Assembly: GCF_017313265.1 (NCBI RefSeq) | Contig: NZ_JAFLQZ010000007.1 | Span: forward strand, 124,001-188,000 | Direction: 5' to 3' | Length of the DNA stretch: 64,000 nucleotides | Source of the DNA: Hymenobacter telluris | GTDB lineage: Bacteria > Bacteroidota > Bacteroidia > Cytophagales > Hymenobacteraceae | In this document: in pieces, positions 17,786-27,761 of the stretch | How positions within the stretch are numbered: the first letter of the stretch is position 1 | Layout: each line of letters starts with the position of its first letter | Program-made: the position numbers and the translations under genes | Notes under the pieces: model-generated | The model's database searches: none | Told to the model about the DNA's origin: nothing | The model's input: only the letters and a program-made list of their open reading frames with translations

Positions 17786-17816
17786 TGTTCCACGAAAGTA
17801 AAATAAGCGTGGAACG
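17786..17816. promoter_or_regulatory. split parS-like inverted half-sites upstream of parB
   Basis: TGTTCCACG at 17786-17794 and CGTGGAACG at 17808-17816 are inverted copies (8 of 9 bases), separated by 13 bases. The halves equal those of the parS palindrome variant TGTTCCACGTGGAACA, but here they are pulled apart. Could be an autoregulatory ParB site or a hairpin; inference. Confidence 0.4.
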
Positions 17817-17853
17817 TTGAGTTAATACCACTTCATGTTTTGTTTAGTGAGCT

Positions 17854-18231
17854 TTATTGCAGTGGGTTGGAATGCAGATTGAGTATTGCAATTACCTCAC
17901 ATACGGCAACCCGTCGGGCACCTTCCACAAAATAGCCCCGCAAGCCTGGTTTGATGTGTTGCTGATGAAAGGCGCGAGAGGTAGGAAATATGATGAACAT
18001 ATCTGCTAGCCCATGCGTGGGCACAACTCCATCTATCAGCAGGGCGCCACTAGGGAGCAGAATCTCGGGCCAAACCATGAAAGTGCTAGTGGATATGGCG
18101 GGTTCGTCGTACCTAAAATCCCAGCGGATATGCTGGCGGGCAGGTGTTTTGCGGCCACCTTCTTCGGCGCTATACAAGGTATAGCTAACTCGAAAATCAG
18201 GCAGTAGTCCGGCCTTGGCATAAGATTCCAT
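17854..18231 (-). CDS. stand-alone EF-Tu domain-3-like small protein
   Basis: A 125-residue protein. Its start region FRVSYTLYSAEEGGRKTP closely follows the opening of elongation factor Tu domain 3 (F..EVY.L..EEGGR.TP), and the end RGYFVEGARRVAVCEVIAI parallels the closing strands of that beta-barrel (RFAIREGGRTVGAGVV). No GTPase domain is present, so it is not an EF-Tu fragment left in frame but an independent barrel. It sits between parA and parB, an unusual place, and is separated from parA by a hairpin. The role is unknown; binding of tRNA, protein or another elongation-factor partner is conceivable. Start ATG 18231. Confidence 0.72.
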   Translation of the reverse strand: MESYAKAGLLPDFRVSYTLYSAEEGGRKTPARQHIRWDFRYDEPAISTSTFMVWPEILLPSGALLIDGVVPTHGLADMFIIFPTSRAFHQQHIKPGLRGYFVEGARRVAVCEVIAILNLHSNPLQ

Positions 18232-18252
18232 AGCAATACAAATAGCTTATAC

Positions 18253-18289
18253 ACGACAACAGCCCACGAAACTCGCGGGCTGTTGTCGT
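18253..18289 (-). terminator. hairpin after parA
   Basis: Perfect 13-bp stem (18253-18265 with 18277-18289) and an 11-base loop, 17 bases after the parA stop. The downstream T content on the minus strand is poor, so termination may be partial. Confidence 0.6.
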
Positions 18290-18306
18290 ATAAATAAGGG
18301 GGGAAG

Positions 18307-19116
18307 CTATGCCGCGGCGTCTTCCGAGGTTTCGGAGGTGCCGGCGGCTTCCACGTTCTTTTCCACAATCTCGCGGGCCAGGTTGAGGTAGCTGATGCTG
18401 CCTTTGCTTTCGGCGTCGTGCAGGATAACCGGAATGCCGAAGCTCGGCGACTCGCTCAGCTTCACGTTGCGCGGGATAATCGTGTCGAACACGAGCTGCT
18501 GAAAGTGCAGCTTCACTTCTTCCACCACTTGGTTGCTTAGGCGCAAACGCACATCGTACATGGTGAGCAGGATGCCTTCAATCTCCAACTCCTCGTTTAG
18601 GCGGCTCTGGATGATTTTGACGGTGTTCAGCAGTTTGCCCAAGCCTTCCAACGCGAAATACTCGCACTGCACCGGAATGATAACGGAATGTGCCGCAGTG
18701 AGGGCATTTACCGTAATCAAACCCAAGCTCGGCGAGCAGTCGATGATGATGAAGTCGTACTGCTCGGCGAGGGGCCGCAGGGCGTCTTTCATCTTTTCCT
18801 CCCGGTTGGGCAGGTTAATCATTTCCACCTCGGCGCCCACCAAGTCGATGTGGGAGGGCATGAGGTCGAGGTGCGGCAGGATGTTGGTTTGCAGGATGAT
18901 ATCCTGGGCATTGATGCCATCCACCATGCACTCGTAGATGCTGTTTTCGATGTCCTTGGGGTCGAAGCCCACGCCGGAAGTGGCGTTGGCCTGCGGGTCG
19001 GCGTCCACGAGGAGCGTCCGGTACTCCAGCGCCGCCAGACTGGCCGCCAGGTTGATAGCCGAAGTGGTTTTGCCCACCCCGCCCTTCTGATTGGCTACCG
19101 CAATGATTTTTCCCAT
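18307..19116 (-). CDS. parA: chromosome-partitioning ATPase ParA (Soj family)
   Basis: A 269-residue Walker-type ATPase that moves ParB-parS complexes over the nucleoid. The deviant Walker [13 protein letters not shown] is at 11-22, with [14 protein letters not shown] as the switch, and [17 protein letters not shown] for Walker B. The C-terminal acidic/Ala tail ([14 protein letters not shown]) is not part of the core. It is chromosomal in type (no N-terminal DNA-binding extension). Upstream lies inverted repeat E and then the UPF0173 gene; downstream the EF-Tu-like ORF and parB. Confidence 0.96.
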   Translation of the reverse strand: MGKIIAVANQKGGVGKTTSAINLAASLAALEYRTLLVDADPQANATSGVGFDPKDIENSIYECMVDGINAQDIILQTNILPHLDLMPSHIDLVGAEVEMINLPNREEKMKDALRPLAEQYDFIIIDCSPSLGLITVNALTAAHSVIIPVQCEYFALEGLGKLLNTVKIIQSRLNEELEIEGILLTMYDVRLRLSNQVVEEVKLHFQQLVFDTIIPRNVKLSESPSFGIPVILHDAESKGSISYLNLAREIVEKNVEAAGTSETSEDAAA

Positions 19117-19120
19117 GAGG

Positions 19121-19215
19121 GTATGAGTTATGAGTTACGAGTTATGAGTTGTGAGTTGTGAATTGGTGTGTTTCGAGAATCCAACTCATAACTTATAACT
19201 CACAACTCATAACTC
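19121..19215. repeat. intergenic inverted repeat E, 7-bp units
   Basis: The left arm is six heptamers of type GAGTTAT/GAGTTGT (19124-19165). The right arm 19181-19215 is the complementary tandem series and ends on the stop codon of the UPF0173 gene. The loop is about 15 bases. Pairing can occur in several registers because both arms are periodic. Confidence 0.85.
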
Positions 19216-19895
19216 TACAAAGTAATGGTTTCCCCAATTTTCAGCAGCACCAGCTCTTTGCCGGCCTGAGTGGCTTTCTGTTGGGCTTCTTCTTGGTTGA
19301 TGGTAATGGCCGGAAACGTATCGTAGTGCATGCCGATAACCTTCTGAGCGCCAACCCAGTCGGCGGCTACCAACGCGTCGTCGATGCCCATTGTGTAGTT
19401 GTCGCCGATGGGCAATATGGCAAAATCCAGCTTGTACTGCTCGCCCAGGATTTTCATGTCGTAGGTGAGGGCCGTGTCGCCGGCGAAGTAGAAGGTTTTG
19501 CCTTCCGCTTCCACTACAAAACCCGCCGCAATGCCGCCGTATGAGCCGTCGGGCAGGGAGCTGGAGTGCAGCGCGGCTACCATTTTCACGGTGCCGAACG
19601 GCAGCTTCACTTTACCGCCGATGTTCATGCCGTAGTTGGCTTTCAGGCCTTTCTGGCCGAACCAGCCCACTACTTCGGCAATGCCTACCACCTCGGCACC
19701 GGTGCGCTGGCCAATGGCTTCAACGTCGGCTACGTGGTCGGCGTGGCCGTGGCTGAGCAGGATGAAATCGGCTTTAATCGTATTGATATCGATGTCCTTG
19801 GCCAGTGGGTTCGGGCTGATGAACGGGTCGAAAAGCACACTACTACCCCCCGTTTCGAGAAGGAAGCAAGCGTGGCCGTAGTAGGTAAGTTGCAT
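19215..19895 (-). CDS. UPF0173 family metal-dependent hydrolase (metallo-beta-lactamase fold)
   Basis: A 226-residue stand-alone MBL-fold protein. The zinc-binding motif SHGHADHVAD is at about 48-57. Further ligands are expected in the ALHSSSLPDG loop, in FAGDTALT (Asp) and in IGMHYDTFP (His). This matches the UPF0173 group in order and length. Cytoplasmic; substrate unknown. Start ATG 19895 (MQLTYYGHACF) is standard for the family. It is divergent from the solute-binding protein gene, sharing an 87-base intergenic region, and precedes parA on the same strand. Confidence 0.92.
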   Translation of the reverse strand: MQLTYYGHACFLLETGGSSVLFDPFISPNPLAKDIDINTIKADFILLSHGHADHVADVEAIGQRTGAEVVGIAEVVGWFGQKGLKANYGMNIGGKVKLPFGTVKMVAALHSSSLPDGSYGGIAAGFVVEAEGKTFYFAGDTALTYDMKILGEQYKLDFAILPIGDNYTMGIDDALVAADWVGAQKVIGMHYDTFPAITINQEEAQQKATQAGKELVLLKIGETITL

Positions 19896-19945
19896 AAGAA
19901 TTGGAAAGTGGCTGGCCGGCGGCAGGAGGCAATGGCCAGAGCGGG

Positions 19946-19953
19946 TACCTTTG
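19946..19953 (+). promoter_or_regulatory. -7 promoter element of the solute-binding protein gene
   Basis: TACCTTTG matches TAnnTTTG, ending 29 bases before ATG 19983. This position supports the short start. Confidence 0.5.
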
Positions 19954-19982
19954 TTGCAAATATACGTGATTCCGCCTTTCCC

Positions 19983-21656
19983 ATGCCCTTGATTTCGCGT
20001 CTGGTTTCCGGTTATGCTTTCGTATTGCTAGCGGCATTAGCTGGTTGCCAAGGGCCCGCGCCCGCCACTGAGGCCCGCCGCGTGTTCCGCTACAACCAGC
20101 CCGAGAGCCTCACCTCGCTGGACCCCGCCTTTGCCCGCAACCAAGCCAATACCTGGGCTACCACCCAGCTCTACAACGGCTTGGTGGAGCTCGACGACAG
20201 CCTCAAGCCCGGCCCGTCGGTGGCCCGCCGCTACGAAATCAGTGCCGACGGCCGCCACTATACCTTCACGCTCCGGCCCGATGTGCGCTTCCACGACGCC
20301 GACGTATTTCCGGGTGGCAAGGGCCGGCGCGTGACGGCGCACGATTTCGTGTACAGCTTCCGGCGGCTGCTCGATGGGGCTACGGCCAGCCCCGGCGGCT
20401 GGATTTTCCGGGGCAAGGTGCTGGAAAACGCTCAGGGCGAACCGTCCGATACTGCCTTCGTGGCCGCGAATGATTCTACGCTGCGGATCCATTTGCAGGA
20501 GCCGTTTATTCCGTTTCTGGGGATGCTGACGATGCCTTACGCCTACGTGGTGCCGCGCGAGGCCGTGCAGAAGTACGGCAAGGACTTCCGGGAGCATCCG
20601 GTGGGTACGGGGCCGTTTCAGTTCAAGGAGTGGGACGAAGGCAACGCCATCATCTACCACCGCAACCCTACGTACTGGAAGCGCGACGCCCAGGGCAAGC
20701 AACTGCCTTACCTCGATGCGGTGCAAATCAGCTTCATTCAGGACCGTAAAACCGAGTTTCTGACGTTTCAGCAGGGTAAGCTGGACTTCATCAGCGGCAT
20801 TCGGTCCGGTTCGCGCGACTTGATTCTGTATCCGGATGGCTCGGTGCGCGACGACTTCAAGGGTAAGTTCCGGCTGCAAAAAGTGCCCTACCTGAACACC
20901 GAGTACTTGGGTATGCAGCAGGACCCCGCCAACCTGCGCGGCGACAACGCCGAAACCGGCCGCGCCCTGCGCGACAAGCGGGTGCGGCAGGCCCTGAACT
21001 ATGCCCTCAACAAGCCGGAGTTTCTGGCTTACTTCGTCAACAACATCGGGTTGCCGGGCAATTCGGGGTTCGTGCCGGCCTCGTTGCCCTCGTTCAGCGC
21101 GAAACTGGTGCCGGGCTACACCTACCAGCCCGATAAGGCGCGGCAACTGCTGCGCGAAGCCGGCTACGGACCCGGCAAGCCGTTGCGCCTGCGCCTGAGC
21201 ACGGTGGCCGAAAGCAAAGAGTACTGCGAGTATTATCAGAAAAAGTGGGCCGAAGTGGGCGTGCAGGTGGAAATCGACGTGAACCAGGGAGCCGCCCACG
21301 GGGAGCTGATTGACAACGGCCGCGCCGCCTTCTTCACCCGCAGCTGGCTCGGCGACTACCCCGACGCCGAAAACTACCTGGCCTTATTCTACAGCCACAA
21401 CTTCGCACCGGCTGGCCCCAACAAAACGCACTTCAAAAGCGCGAAATACGACCAGCTGTACGAGCAAGCCCGCCTGGAGCAAAACCTGGAAAAGCGCTAC
21501 GACCTCTACCGGCAGATGGACCGCATTGTGGTGGAGGAATGCCCGGTTATTGCGCTGTACTACGACGAAGTGGTACGCCTCACCCAAAACAACGTGCAAG
21601 GCCTCACGCCCAACCCCATGAACCAACTGGTGCTGGAGCGAGTCCGGAAAGATTGA
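19983..21656 (+). CDS. ABC transporter substrate-binding lipoprotein, family 5 (peptide/nickel type)
   Basis: A 557-residue extracellular solute-binding protein of the DppA/OppA family. The lipoprotein signal peptide ends in LAALAGC (Cys at about 19). Then come the family 5 signature TSLDPAFARNQANTWATTQLYNGLVEL, FHDADVFPGG, and VGTGPFQFKEWDEGNAIIYHRNPTYW. It would capture oligopeptides or similar ligands in the periplasm, but no permease or ATPase genes are adjacent. The open frame extends upstream to 19566, antisense to the UPF0173 gene; ATG 19983 after the promoter is clearly better. Confidence 0.92.
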   Translation: MPLISRLVSGYAFVLLAALAGCQGPAPATEARRVFRYNQPESLTSLDPAFARNQANTWATTQLYNGLVELDDSLKPGPSVARRYEISADGRHYTFTLRPDVRFHDADVFPGGKGRRVTAHDFVYSFRRLLDGATASPGGWIFRGKVLENAQGEPSDTAFVAANDSTLRIHLQEPFIPFLGMLTMPYAYVVPREAVQKYGKDFREHPVGTGPFQFKEWDEGNAIIYHRNPTYWKRDAQGKQLPYLDAVQISFIQDRKTEFLTFQQGKLDFISGIRSGSRDLILYPDGSVRDDFKGKFRLQKVPYLNTEYLGMQQDPANLRGDNAETGRALRDKRVRQALNYALNKPEFLAYFVNNIGLPGNSGFVPASLPSFSAKLVPGYTYQPDKARQLLREAGYGPGKPLRLRLSTVAESKEYCEYYQKKWAEVGVQVEIDVNQGAAHGELIDNGRAAFFTRSWLGDYPDAENYLALFYSHNFAPAGPNKTHFKSAKYDQLYEQARLEQNLEKRYDLYRQMDRIVVEECPVIALYYDEVVRLTQNNVQGLTPNPMNQLVLERVRKD

Positions 21657-21691
21657 TGTCAGCTAAAGTGTGGACAGTAAGCAAAACGTCC

Positions 21692-21718
21692 GTCATGCTT
21701 CGGCCAGCGCAGCATGAC
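21692..21718. repeat. small palindrome with a REP-like core
   Basis: GTCATGCT and AGCATGAC form an 8-bp stem around 11 bases. The core resembles the GTC/TTATGCTGAGC arm of the large palindrome at 35311-35462, suggesting a degenerate copy of the same dispersed element. Confidence 0.35.
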
Positions 21719-21760
21719 CACCTGAAAAGACAACGGAAAGCCTTCAACAAATGGAGCTAG

Positions 21761-21807
21761 CCAAAAGCCCCTTGGCCACCACAACGAAGGGTGCCAAGGG
21801 GCTTTGG
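21761..21807. terminator. bidirectional terminator between the solute-binding protein and reductase genes
   Basis: The 21761-21776 arm pairs with 21793-21807 (CCAAAAGCCCCTTGGC with its complement, one bulge), with AAAA and TTT on the stem edges, between convergent genes. Confidence 0.75.
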
Positions 21808-21832
21808 TTTGCAGGGGCTTCAACGGCCAGGG

Positions 21833-22906
21833 CTACGGAATAAGCCGGTCCTGCCGCAGCTGCGCAAACAGGTCGAAGAAGGAATCCTCAGTGGGCTGGT
21901 ACTCATAGAACCCCAGCTTGCGGCTTTTCGTCATATCGGTCATGACTTCCAGCGGGCGGCCAAGGTCGAGGTCGGTGTGCCAGGGCGAGGCCAACTGGCT
22001 AAGTTCCGACACGGCCAACTGGTGGCGCTCCGCCAAAGCTTGCCACGTTGCTTCGCTGCCGGCCATTTGCACTTCCAGCGGGTGCACCGTGCCATCAAAG
22101 CCGCGGGCTTCCACGCCAAACCAGGCCGCCAGCCGGGGCCAAAGCCAGCTCCAGCGGAAATAGTCGCCGTTTACGATGTTGAATGCCTCATTGCGCGCAG
22201 CCGGTGTAGTGGCCGCCCAGGCCAATTGCTTGGCAATGATGCGGGCATCGGTAACGTCGGAAAGGCCGTTCCACTGCGCTTCTGAGCCGGGCCACTGAAA
22301 CGGTTGGCCGGTTTCCTTGCAGATGTTGGCGTACACGGCCAGGGTGGTGCCCATGTTCATGAGGTTGCCCACGGCCTTGCCAATGATGGTGTGTGGGCGG
22401 TGAATACTCCAAGAGAAACCGTCGCGGGCGGCAGCGGCATATACTTCGTCTTCCTGAGCGTAGTAGAAGTTGTCGATGGCCAGCCGGGGCTGCTCTTCCC
22501 GGAACGGCGTGGCCGGCAGCGTGCCGCCTTTGGCGTACGCTTCAAACGGCCCCAGGTAATGCTTCAGCCCCGTAACCAACGCTACGTGCTGCACGGTTTT
22601 TTTCGGGGAAAGCGCCGCCAGAATATTGCGCACCAGCGCGCCATTGACGCGGATGTTTTCGGTTTCGGTGTCCTGCCGCATCCAAGTCGTGATGAACACG
22701 TGGGTTGGGTTCACGTCGGTCAGGGCCACTTCCAGGCTGGTAGGGTCGAGCAGGTCGGCGGCTACGGGGTGCAAACCCAGGATATGTTGTGGCGGACGGC
22801 GGGCCAGGCCATATACTGTCCAGCCCGTAGTAAGCAGCTCGTGGGCCAGGTTGCTGCCTACAATTCCGCTGGCGCCAACTATCAAAGCAGTTTTATTGGT
22901 CATCAT
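21833..22906 (-). CDS. SDR family NAD(P)-dependent reductase, PRISE (progesterone 5-beta-reductase/iridoid synthase-like)
   Basis: A 357-residue extended short-chain reductase. The nucleotide-binding motif GASGIVGSNLA is at about 11-21, VTGLKHYLGPF carries the conserved Lys of the PRISE group, and NFYYAQEDEVY contains the catalytic Tyr. This spacing matches plant/bacterial PRISE enzymes, which reduce enone double bonds. The substrate in this organism is unknown. The start has two consecutive ATG codons (22906 and 22903). It ends against a strong bidirectional terminator. Confidence 0.87.
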   Translation of the reverse strand: MMTNKTALIVGASGIVGSNLAHELLTTGWTVYGLARRPPQHILGLHPVAADLLDPTSLEVALTDVNPTHVFITTWMRQDTETENIRVNGALVRNILAALSPKKTVQHVALVTGLKHYLGPFEAYAKGGTLPATPFREEQPRLAIDNFYYAQEDEVYAAAARDGFSWSIHRPHTIIGKAVGNLMNMGTTLAVYANICKETGQPFQWPGSEAQWNGLSDVTDARIIAKQLAWAATTPAARNEAFNIVNGDYFRWSWLWPRLAAWFGVEARGFDGTVHPLEVQMAGSEATWQALAERHQLAVSELSQLASPWHTDLDLGRPLEVMTDMTKSRKLGFYEYQPTEDSFFDLFAQLRQDRLIP

Positions 22907-23089
22907 TCAAGCAAGAAGGAAAGTAGCCTTCCTGCAACAGCCTATACGCAGGGTGCACCCGCACGACCTATTATTTCTGCAATGGGTGACACAAGCACAA
23001 GTATACCCAACAAGGCGAAAATCCCGGTTTTCGCCCTTCCACGTAAGGTTCGGAGCCGATGTGCAGCGGATTGGCAGGTGCCGGTTGAG

Positions 23090-23581
23090 CTAGCGAGTAG
23101 CCGAAGCGCCCAAACTTTCCTCTACCTGCTTTTGCACGTAGCTGAGCAGGTTTTGCAGCTCAACCGGCGCTTGCCCTTCCACCGTAACGGTTTTGGCGGG
23201 GCCAGCGGCGGGGGTGATGGTGAGGGAAGTGGAAGGTAGGTCGGAGATGCCGGCACCGTACTTTTCCGGTAGCTCCGTAAAGCGCGCCGCCCTGGCTTCC
23301 GCCAGAATGTTGTTCACAGTTTCGATGGTCATTTTCAGCTCGCGCTTCCCTTCAACGGGGGCGTACTTAAAGCCCTCGTAGCTCACCCGGCCATCAGCGT
23401 AGATGCTGGCCTCATAGTGCGGGCAAGTGCCGAAGCAAGGCGTTTTACGAAACACGATAACCGGACCGGCAGTAGCGGGCTGCTCGGCAGTTGCCTTGGT
23501 GGTTTGGGCGGCGTTAGGCGTTTGCGAGGCGCAACCAGTAAGCAAGGCAGTCAGCAGCAGGGAGGGCAGAAGGAAATGCAT
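23090..23581 (-). CDS. DUF6438 domain lipoprotein
   Basis: A 163-residue envelope protein. The signal peptide ends with LLTGC (Cys at 17), so it is lipid-anchored. The mature part opens with VIVFRKTPCFGTCPHYEASIY (two Cys in a CFGTC pattern), the hallmark of DUF6438, then SYEGFKYAPVEGKRE. The function of the family is unknown; the Cys pair could form a disulfide or bind metal. It follows yidC on the same strand, but a terminator separates them. Confidence 0.82.
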   Translation of the reverse strand: MHFLLPSLLLTALLTGCASQTPNAAQTTKATAEQPATAGPVIVFRKTPCFGTCPHYEASIYADGRVSYEGFKYAPVEGKRELKMTIETVNNILAEARAARFTELPEKYGAGISDLPSTSLTITPAAGPAKTVTVEGQAPVELQNLLSYVQKQVEESLGASATR

Positions 23582-23646
23582 AGCAAGAACGGAAAAGAAG
23601 GTGGGTAGCAGTTTTCAAAAAGCAGGCCGGTTTACGCTCGGCAACG

Positions 23647-23681
23647 AAAAAGCCCTTCCACCAAACGGTAGAAGGGCTTTT
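23647..23681 (-). terminator. terminator of yidC
   Basis: Stem 23648-23658 with 23671-23681 and a 12-base loop. On the minus strand the stem is followed by five T residues (23651-23647). It lies 35 bases after the yidC stop. Confidence 0.75.
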
Positions 23682-23715
23682 AAAGGTTACTGCTTCGTGA
23701 AGCAACACTTCCGCA

Positions 23716-25596
23716 TTATGAGCGGCGGGTTGGCTTCTTTGGCTTGGGTTCCAGTACGGTAGCCGAAGTGCCATCGTCGCTCTTGCGGCCCTGGCCGTCG
23801 CGCTCCTGGGCGGCACGCATGGCGTCCTGGAGGCGCGCCCCGAAGCCGCTGGGCTTCTTGTCTTTGTTTTTCACCTTGTTGGCTTCGAGCTGCGCCCGAA
23901 TCTTGGTGTCGTCCACCATGCGGCGGGTGAGGGCCTGCTGGCCGAGCGTTACCAGGTTGGAAACCAAGTAGTACCAGGTCAGACCAGCCGCAAAGCTGTT
24001 CAGCACGAACATGAACACCACCGGCATCAGGTAGCTGTAGAACTTCATGGGGCCCTGCATGGCGGCCGGGTTCATGGCGTTGCTCTGCCAGGTCATTACC
24101 AGCGTCGAAATGGTCATCAGCACCGTGAAGATGCTAATGTGGCTACCCAGGAACGGCACTGCGAAGGGCAGCTTGATGAGGTTGTCGTAGGTGCTCAGGT
24201 CCTTGGCCCACAGAAACGGTTCCTGCCGCAGCTCAATGGCGTTGGGGAAGAACTGGAACATGGCAAACAGAATCGGGATGGTGAGCAGCGTGGGTACGCA
24301 GCCGCTTAGCGGGCTCACCCCGAAGGTGGAGTAGAGCTTCATCGTCTCCTGCTGCGCCTTCATCTGGTCGTCGCCGGCCTTCTCCTTGATGGCGTCGATT
24401 TCCGGTTTCAGCACCTTCATGCGCGCCTGCGACACGTAGGTTTTGTAGGTCAAGGGCCAGGTTACCAGCTTAATGAGCACTACCAGCAGCGCGATGATGA
24501 TGCCGTAGCTGGAAATGAACTTCTCCAGTACGTGGAACACCGGTAGAATCACGAACTGGTTCACCCAGCGGAACACGCCCCAGCCCAGGTACACGTTCCG
24601 GTCGAAGCCCGGCGTCACCTCTTTCAACATGCTGAACGAGTTCGGGCCGAAAAAGTAGCGGAAGCTGGCTTTGCCCTGCTGCACGTCGGCCGAGGGGATG
24701 CTGAGCGTGGTGCTCAAGGTCTTGATGAACGTGCTGTCGTTCAAGTCAACCGTAGAGGTGAACTTGCCGTTCGGGAACTGATTGTTGGCAATAATGCCGG
24801 CCACGAAGAAGTCGTGCTTGTGCGCGGCCCATTTCAGCGGCTCCGTGATGCTCACTTCCTCGGGCTTCTCGGAGGCCTCGGCGAGGGAGCCGTGGTCGTC
24901 GTTGGCGAGGTAGTGGTTGATGGTGGTGTGGTTGCGGTTCTGCTTGATGTCCTGCTCGGTCTGGCGCACGTGGTCCACGAAGCTGAACGTCAGCGGCTCC
25001 TGCGACATGGTCTGTTGCAAACCAGTAAAGCGCAAGTCGTAGCCTACTTCATAGGAGTTGTCGAACAAGGTATATACCTGCTCTACCTGGCCGCCCGCCA
25101 CGCCGGCCGTAAAGCTCAGGCGCTGGCCTTTCTTGTCGCCTTCCGTTACTGGCTGCGGCGCGCTAGGCTGAAAATACAAGTCCGACAACCGAACCGTTTG
25201 GCCCCCGATGGTGCGAAACTTAGTATCAATCTGGGCGCTCTGCGCATCAAATAGGTCGAGCGGCTTGCCGAAGAACGTTTTGTACTTGTTCAGGCGCACA
25301 GCCACGGGCAGGCCACCTTTCGAGGAAAACGTAACCACGAGGTTGTCGTTTTTCAACTCCACTTGCTGGGCGGTGCCGGTAGCAGCGCCAGCAAAGGCGC
25401 CCAAGGTGCGGGCTGCCGTAGCCGAATCGAGCGGGGCGGCAGGGGTAGCCGCGCCGGTGGCGTTGGGCTTGGCGCTGGCGGCCGTGGTGGGCTTGTCGGC
25501 CGGTGTTTCGGTGGGCGCTTCCGGCTTGAAGAAATACAGGTAGACCAGGAGCAAGGCCGCAATCAGAAACAGGCCGGTTGCTGAATTTTTGTCCAT
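23716..25596 (-). CDS. yidC: membrane protein insertase YidC
   Basis: Inserts proteins into the inner membrane, alone or with SecYEG. The 626 residues include an N-terminal transmembrane helix (ATGLFLIAALLLVYLYFF), a large periplasmic P1 beta domain (about 75-340) and the conserved five-helix core from about 360 (FVILPVFHVLEKFI, PLTYKTYVSQARMKVLKPEI, SGCVPTLLTIPILFAMFQFF). A basic C-terminal tail of about 55 residues may contact the ribosome. It is downstream of pyrG on the same strand, a frequent Bacteroidota order, separated by repeat F. Confidence 0.96.
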   Translation of the reverse strand: MDKNSATGLFLIAALLLVYLYFFKPEAPTETPADKPTTAASAKPNATGAATPAAPLDSATAARTLGAFAGAATGTAQQVELKNDNLVVTFSSKGGLPVAVRLNKYKTFFGKPLDLFDAQSAQIDTKFRTIGGQTVRLSDLYFQPSAPQPVTEGDKKGQRLSFTAGVAGGQVEQVYTLFDNSYEVGYDLRFTGLQQTMSQEPLTFSFVDHVRQTEQDIKQNRNHTTINHYLANDDHGSLAEASEKPEEVSITEPLKWAAHKHDFFVAGIIANNQFPNGKFTSTVDLNDSTFIKTLSTTLSIPSADVQQGKASFRYFFGPNSFSMLKEVTPGFDRNVYLGWGVFRWVNQFVILPVFHVLEKFISSYGIIIALLVVLIKLVTWPLTYKTYVSQARMKVLKPEIDAIKEKAGDDQMKAQQETMKLYSTFGVSPLSGCVPTLLTIPILFAMFQFFPNAIELRQEPFLWAKDLSTYDNLIKLPFAVPFLGSHISIFTVLMTISTLVMTWQSNAMNPAAMQGPMKFYSYLMPVVFMFVLNSFAAGLTWYYLVSNLVTLGQQALTRRMVDDTKIRAQLEANKVKNKDKKPSGFGARLQDAMRAAQERDGQGRKSDDGTSATVLEPKPKKPTRRS

Positions 25597-25696
25597 TCAG
25601 GTAAAAATGAGGGCACTAAAGAGTGTGAAGTATGCCGCGTCCCCTTCAAAAATCCGGCGACGCTACCGCAAAGGTCGGACTTGTCAGGGAATATTA

Positions 25697-25815
25697 AGGT
25701 GAGATGGTGAAATAGTGAAATGGTGAGTTTGATGTTCCGGTTGCGCGAACCGAGCAGACAGAATGTCAGCACATCAAACTCACCATTTCACCATCTCACT
25801 ATTTCACCACCTCAC

Positions 25816-25816
<1 letters not shown>
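25697..25816. repeat. intergenic inverted repeat F, 8-bp units
   Basis: The left arm 25697-25734 is octamers of type GGTGAAAT ending GGTGAGTTTGATG; the right arm 25772-25816 is complementary and ends on the pyrG stop codon. Unit and order are nearly the same as in repeat J at 62838-62947. Confidence 0.85.
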
Positions 25817-27758
<1,942 letters not shown>

Positions 27759-27761
27759 ACA

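Noticed and set aside
17704..17793. Upstream extension of the parB reading frame
   Set aside because: Contains the -7 promoter element and parS-like half-sites; family N-terminus starts at 17703.
19121..19215. Heptamer tandem tract considered as a CRISPR array
   Set aside because: Units are only 7 bases, degenerate, without spacers, and mirrored in an inverted arm; no cas genes in the window.
19566..19982. In-frame 5' extension of the solute-binding protein gene
   Set aside because: Runs antisense to the UPF0173 hydrolase; the lipoprotein signal peptide and the promoter at 19946 place the start at 19983.
20037..21299. A 420-codon minus-strand frame opposite the solute-binding protein gene
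   Set aside because: Shadow of a well-supported family 5 binding protein; no recognisable motifs.
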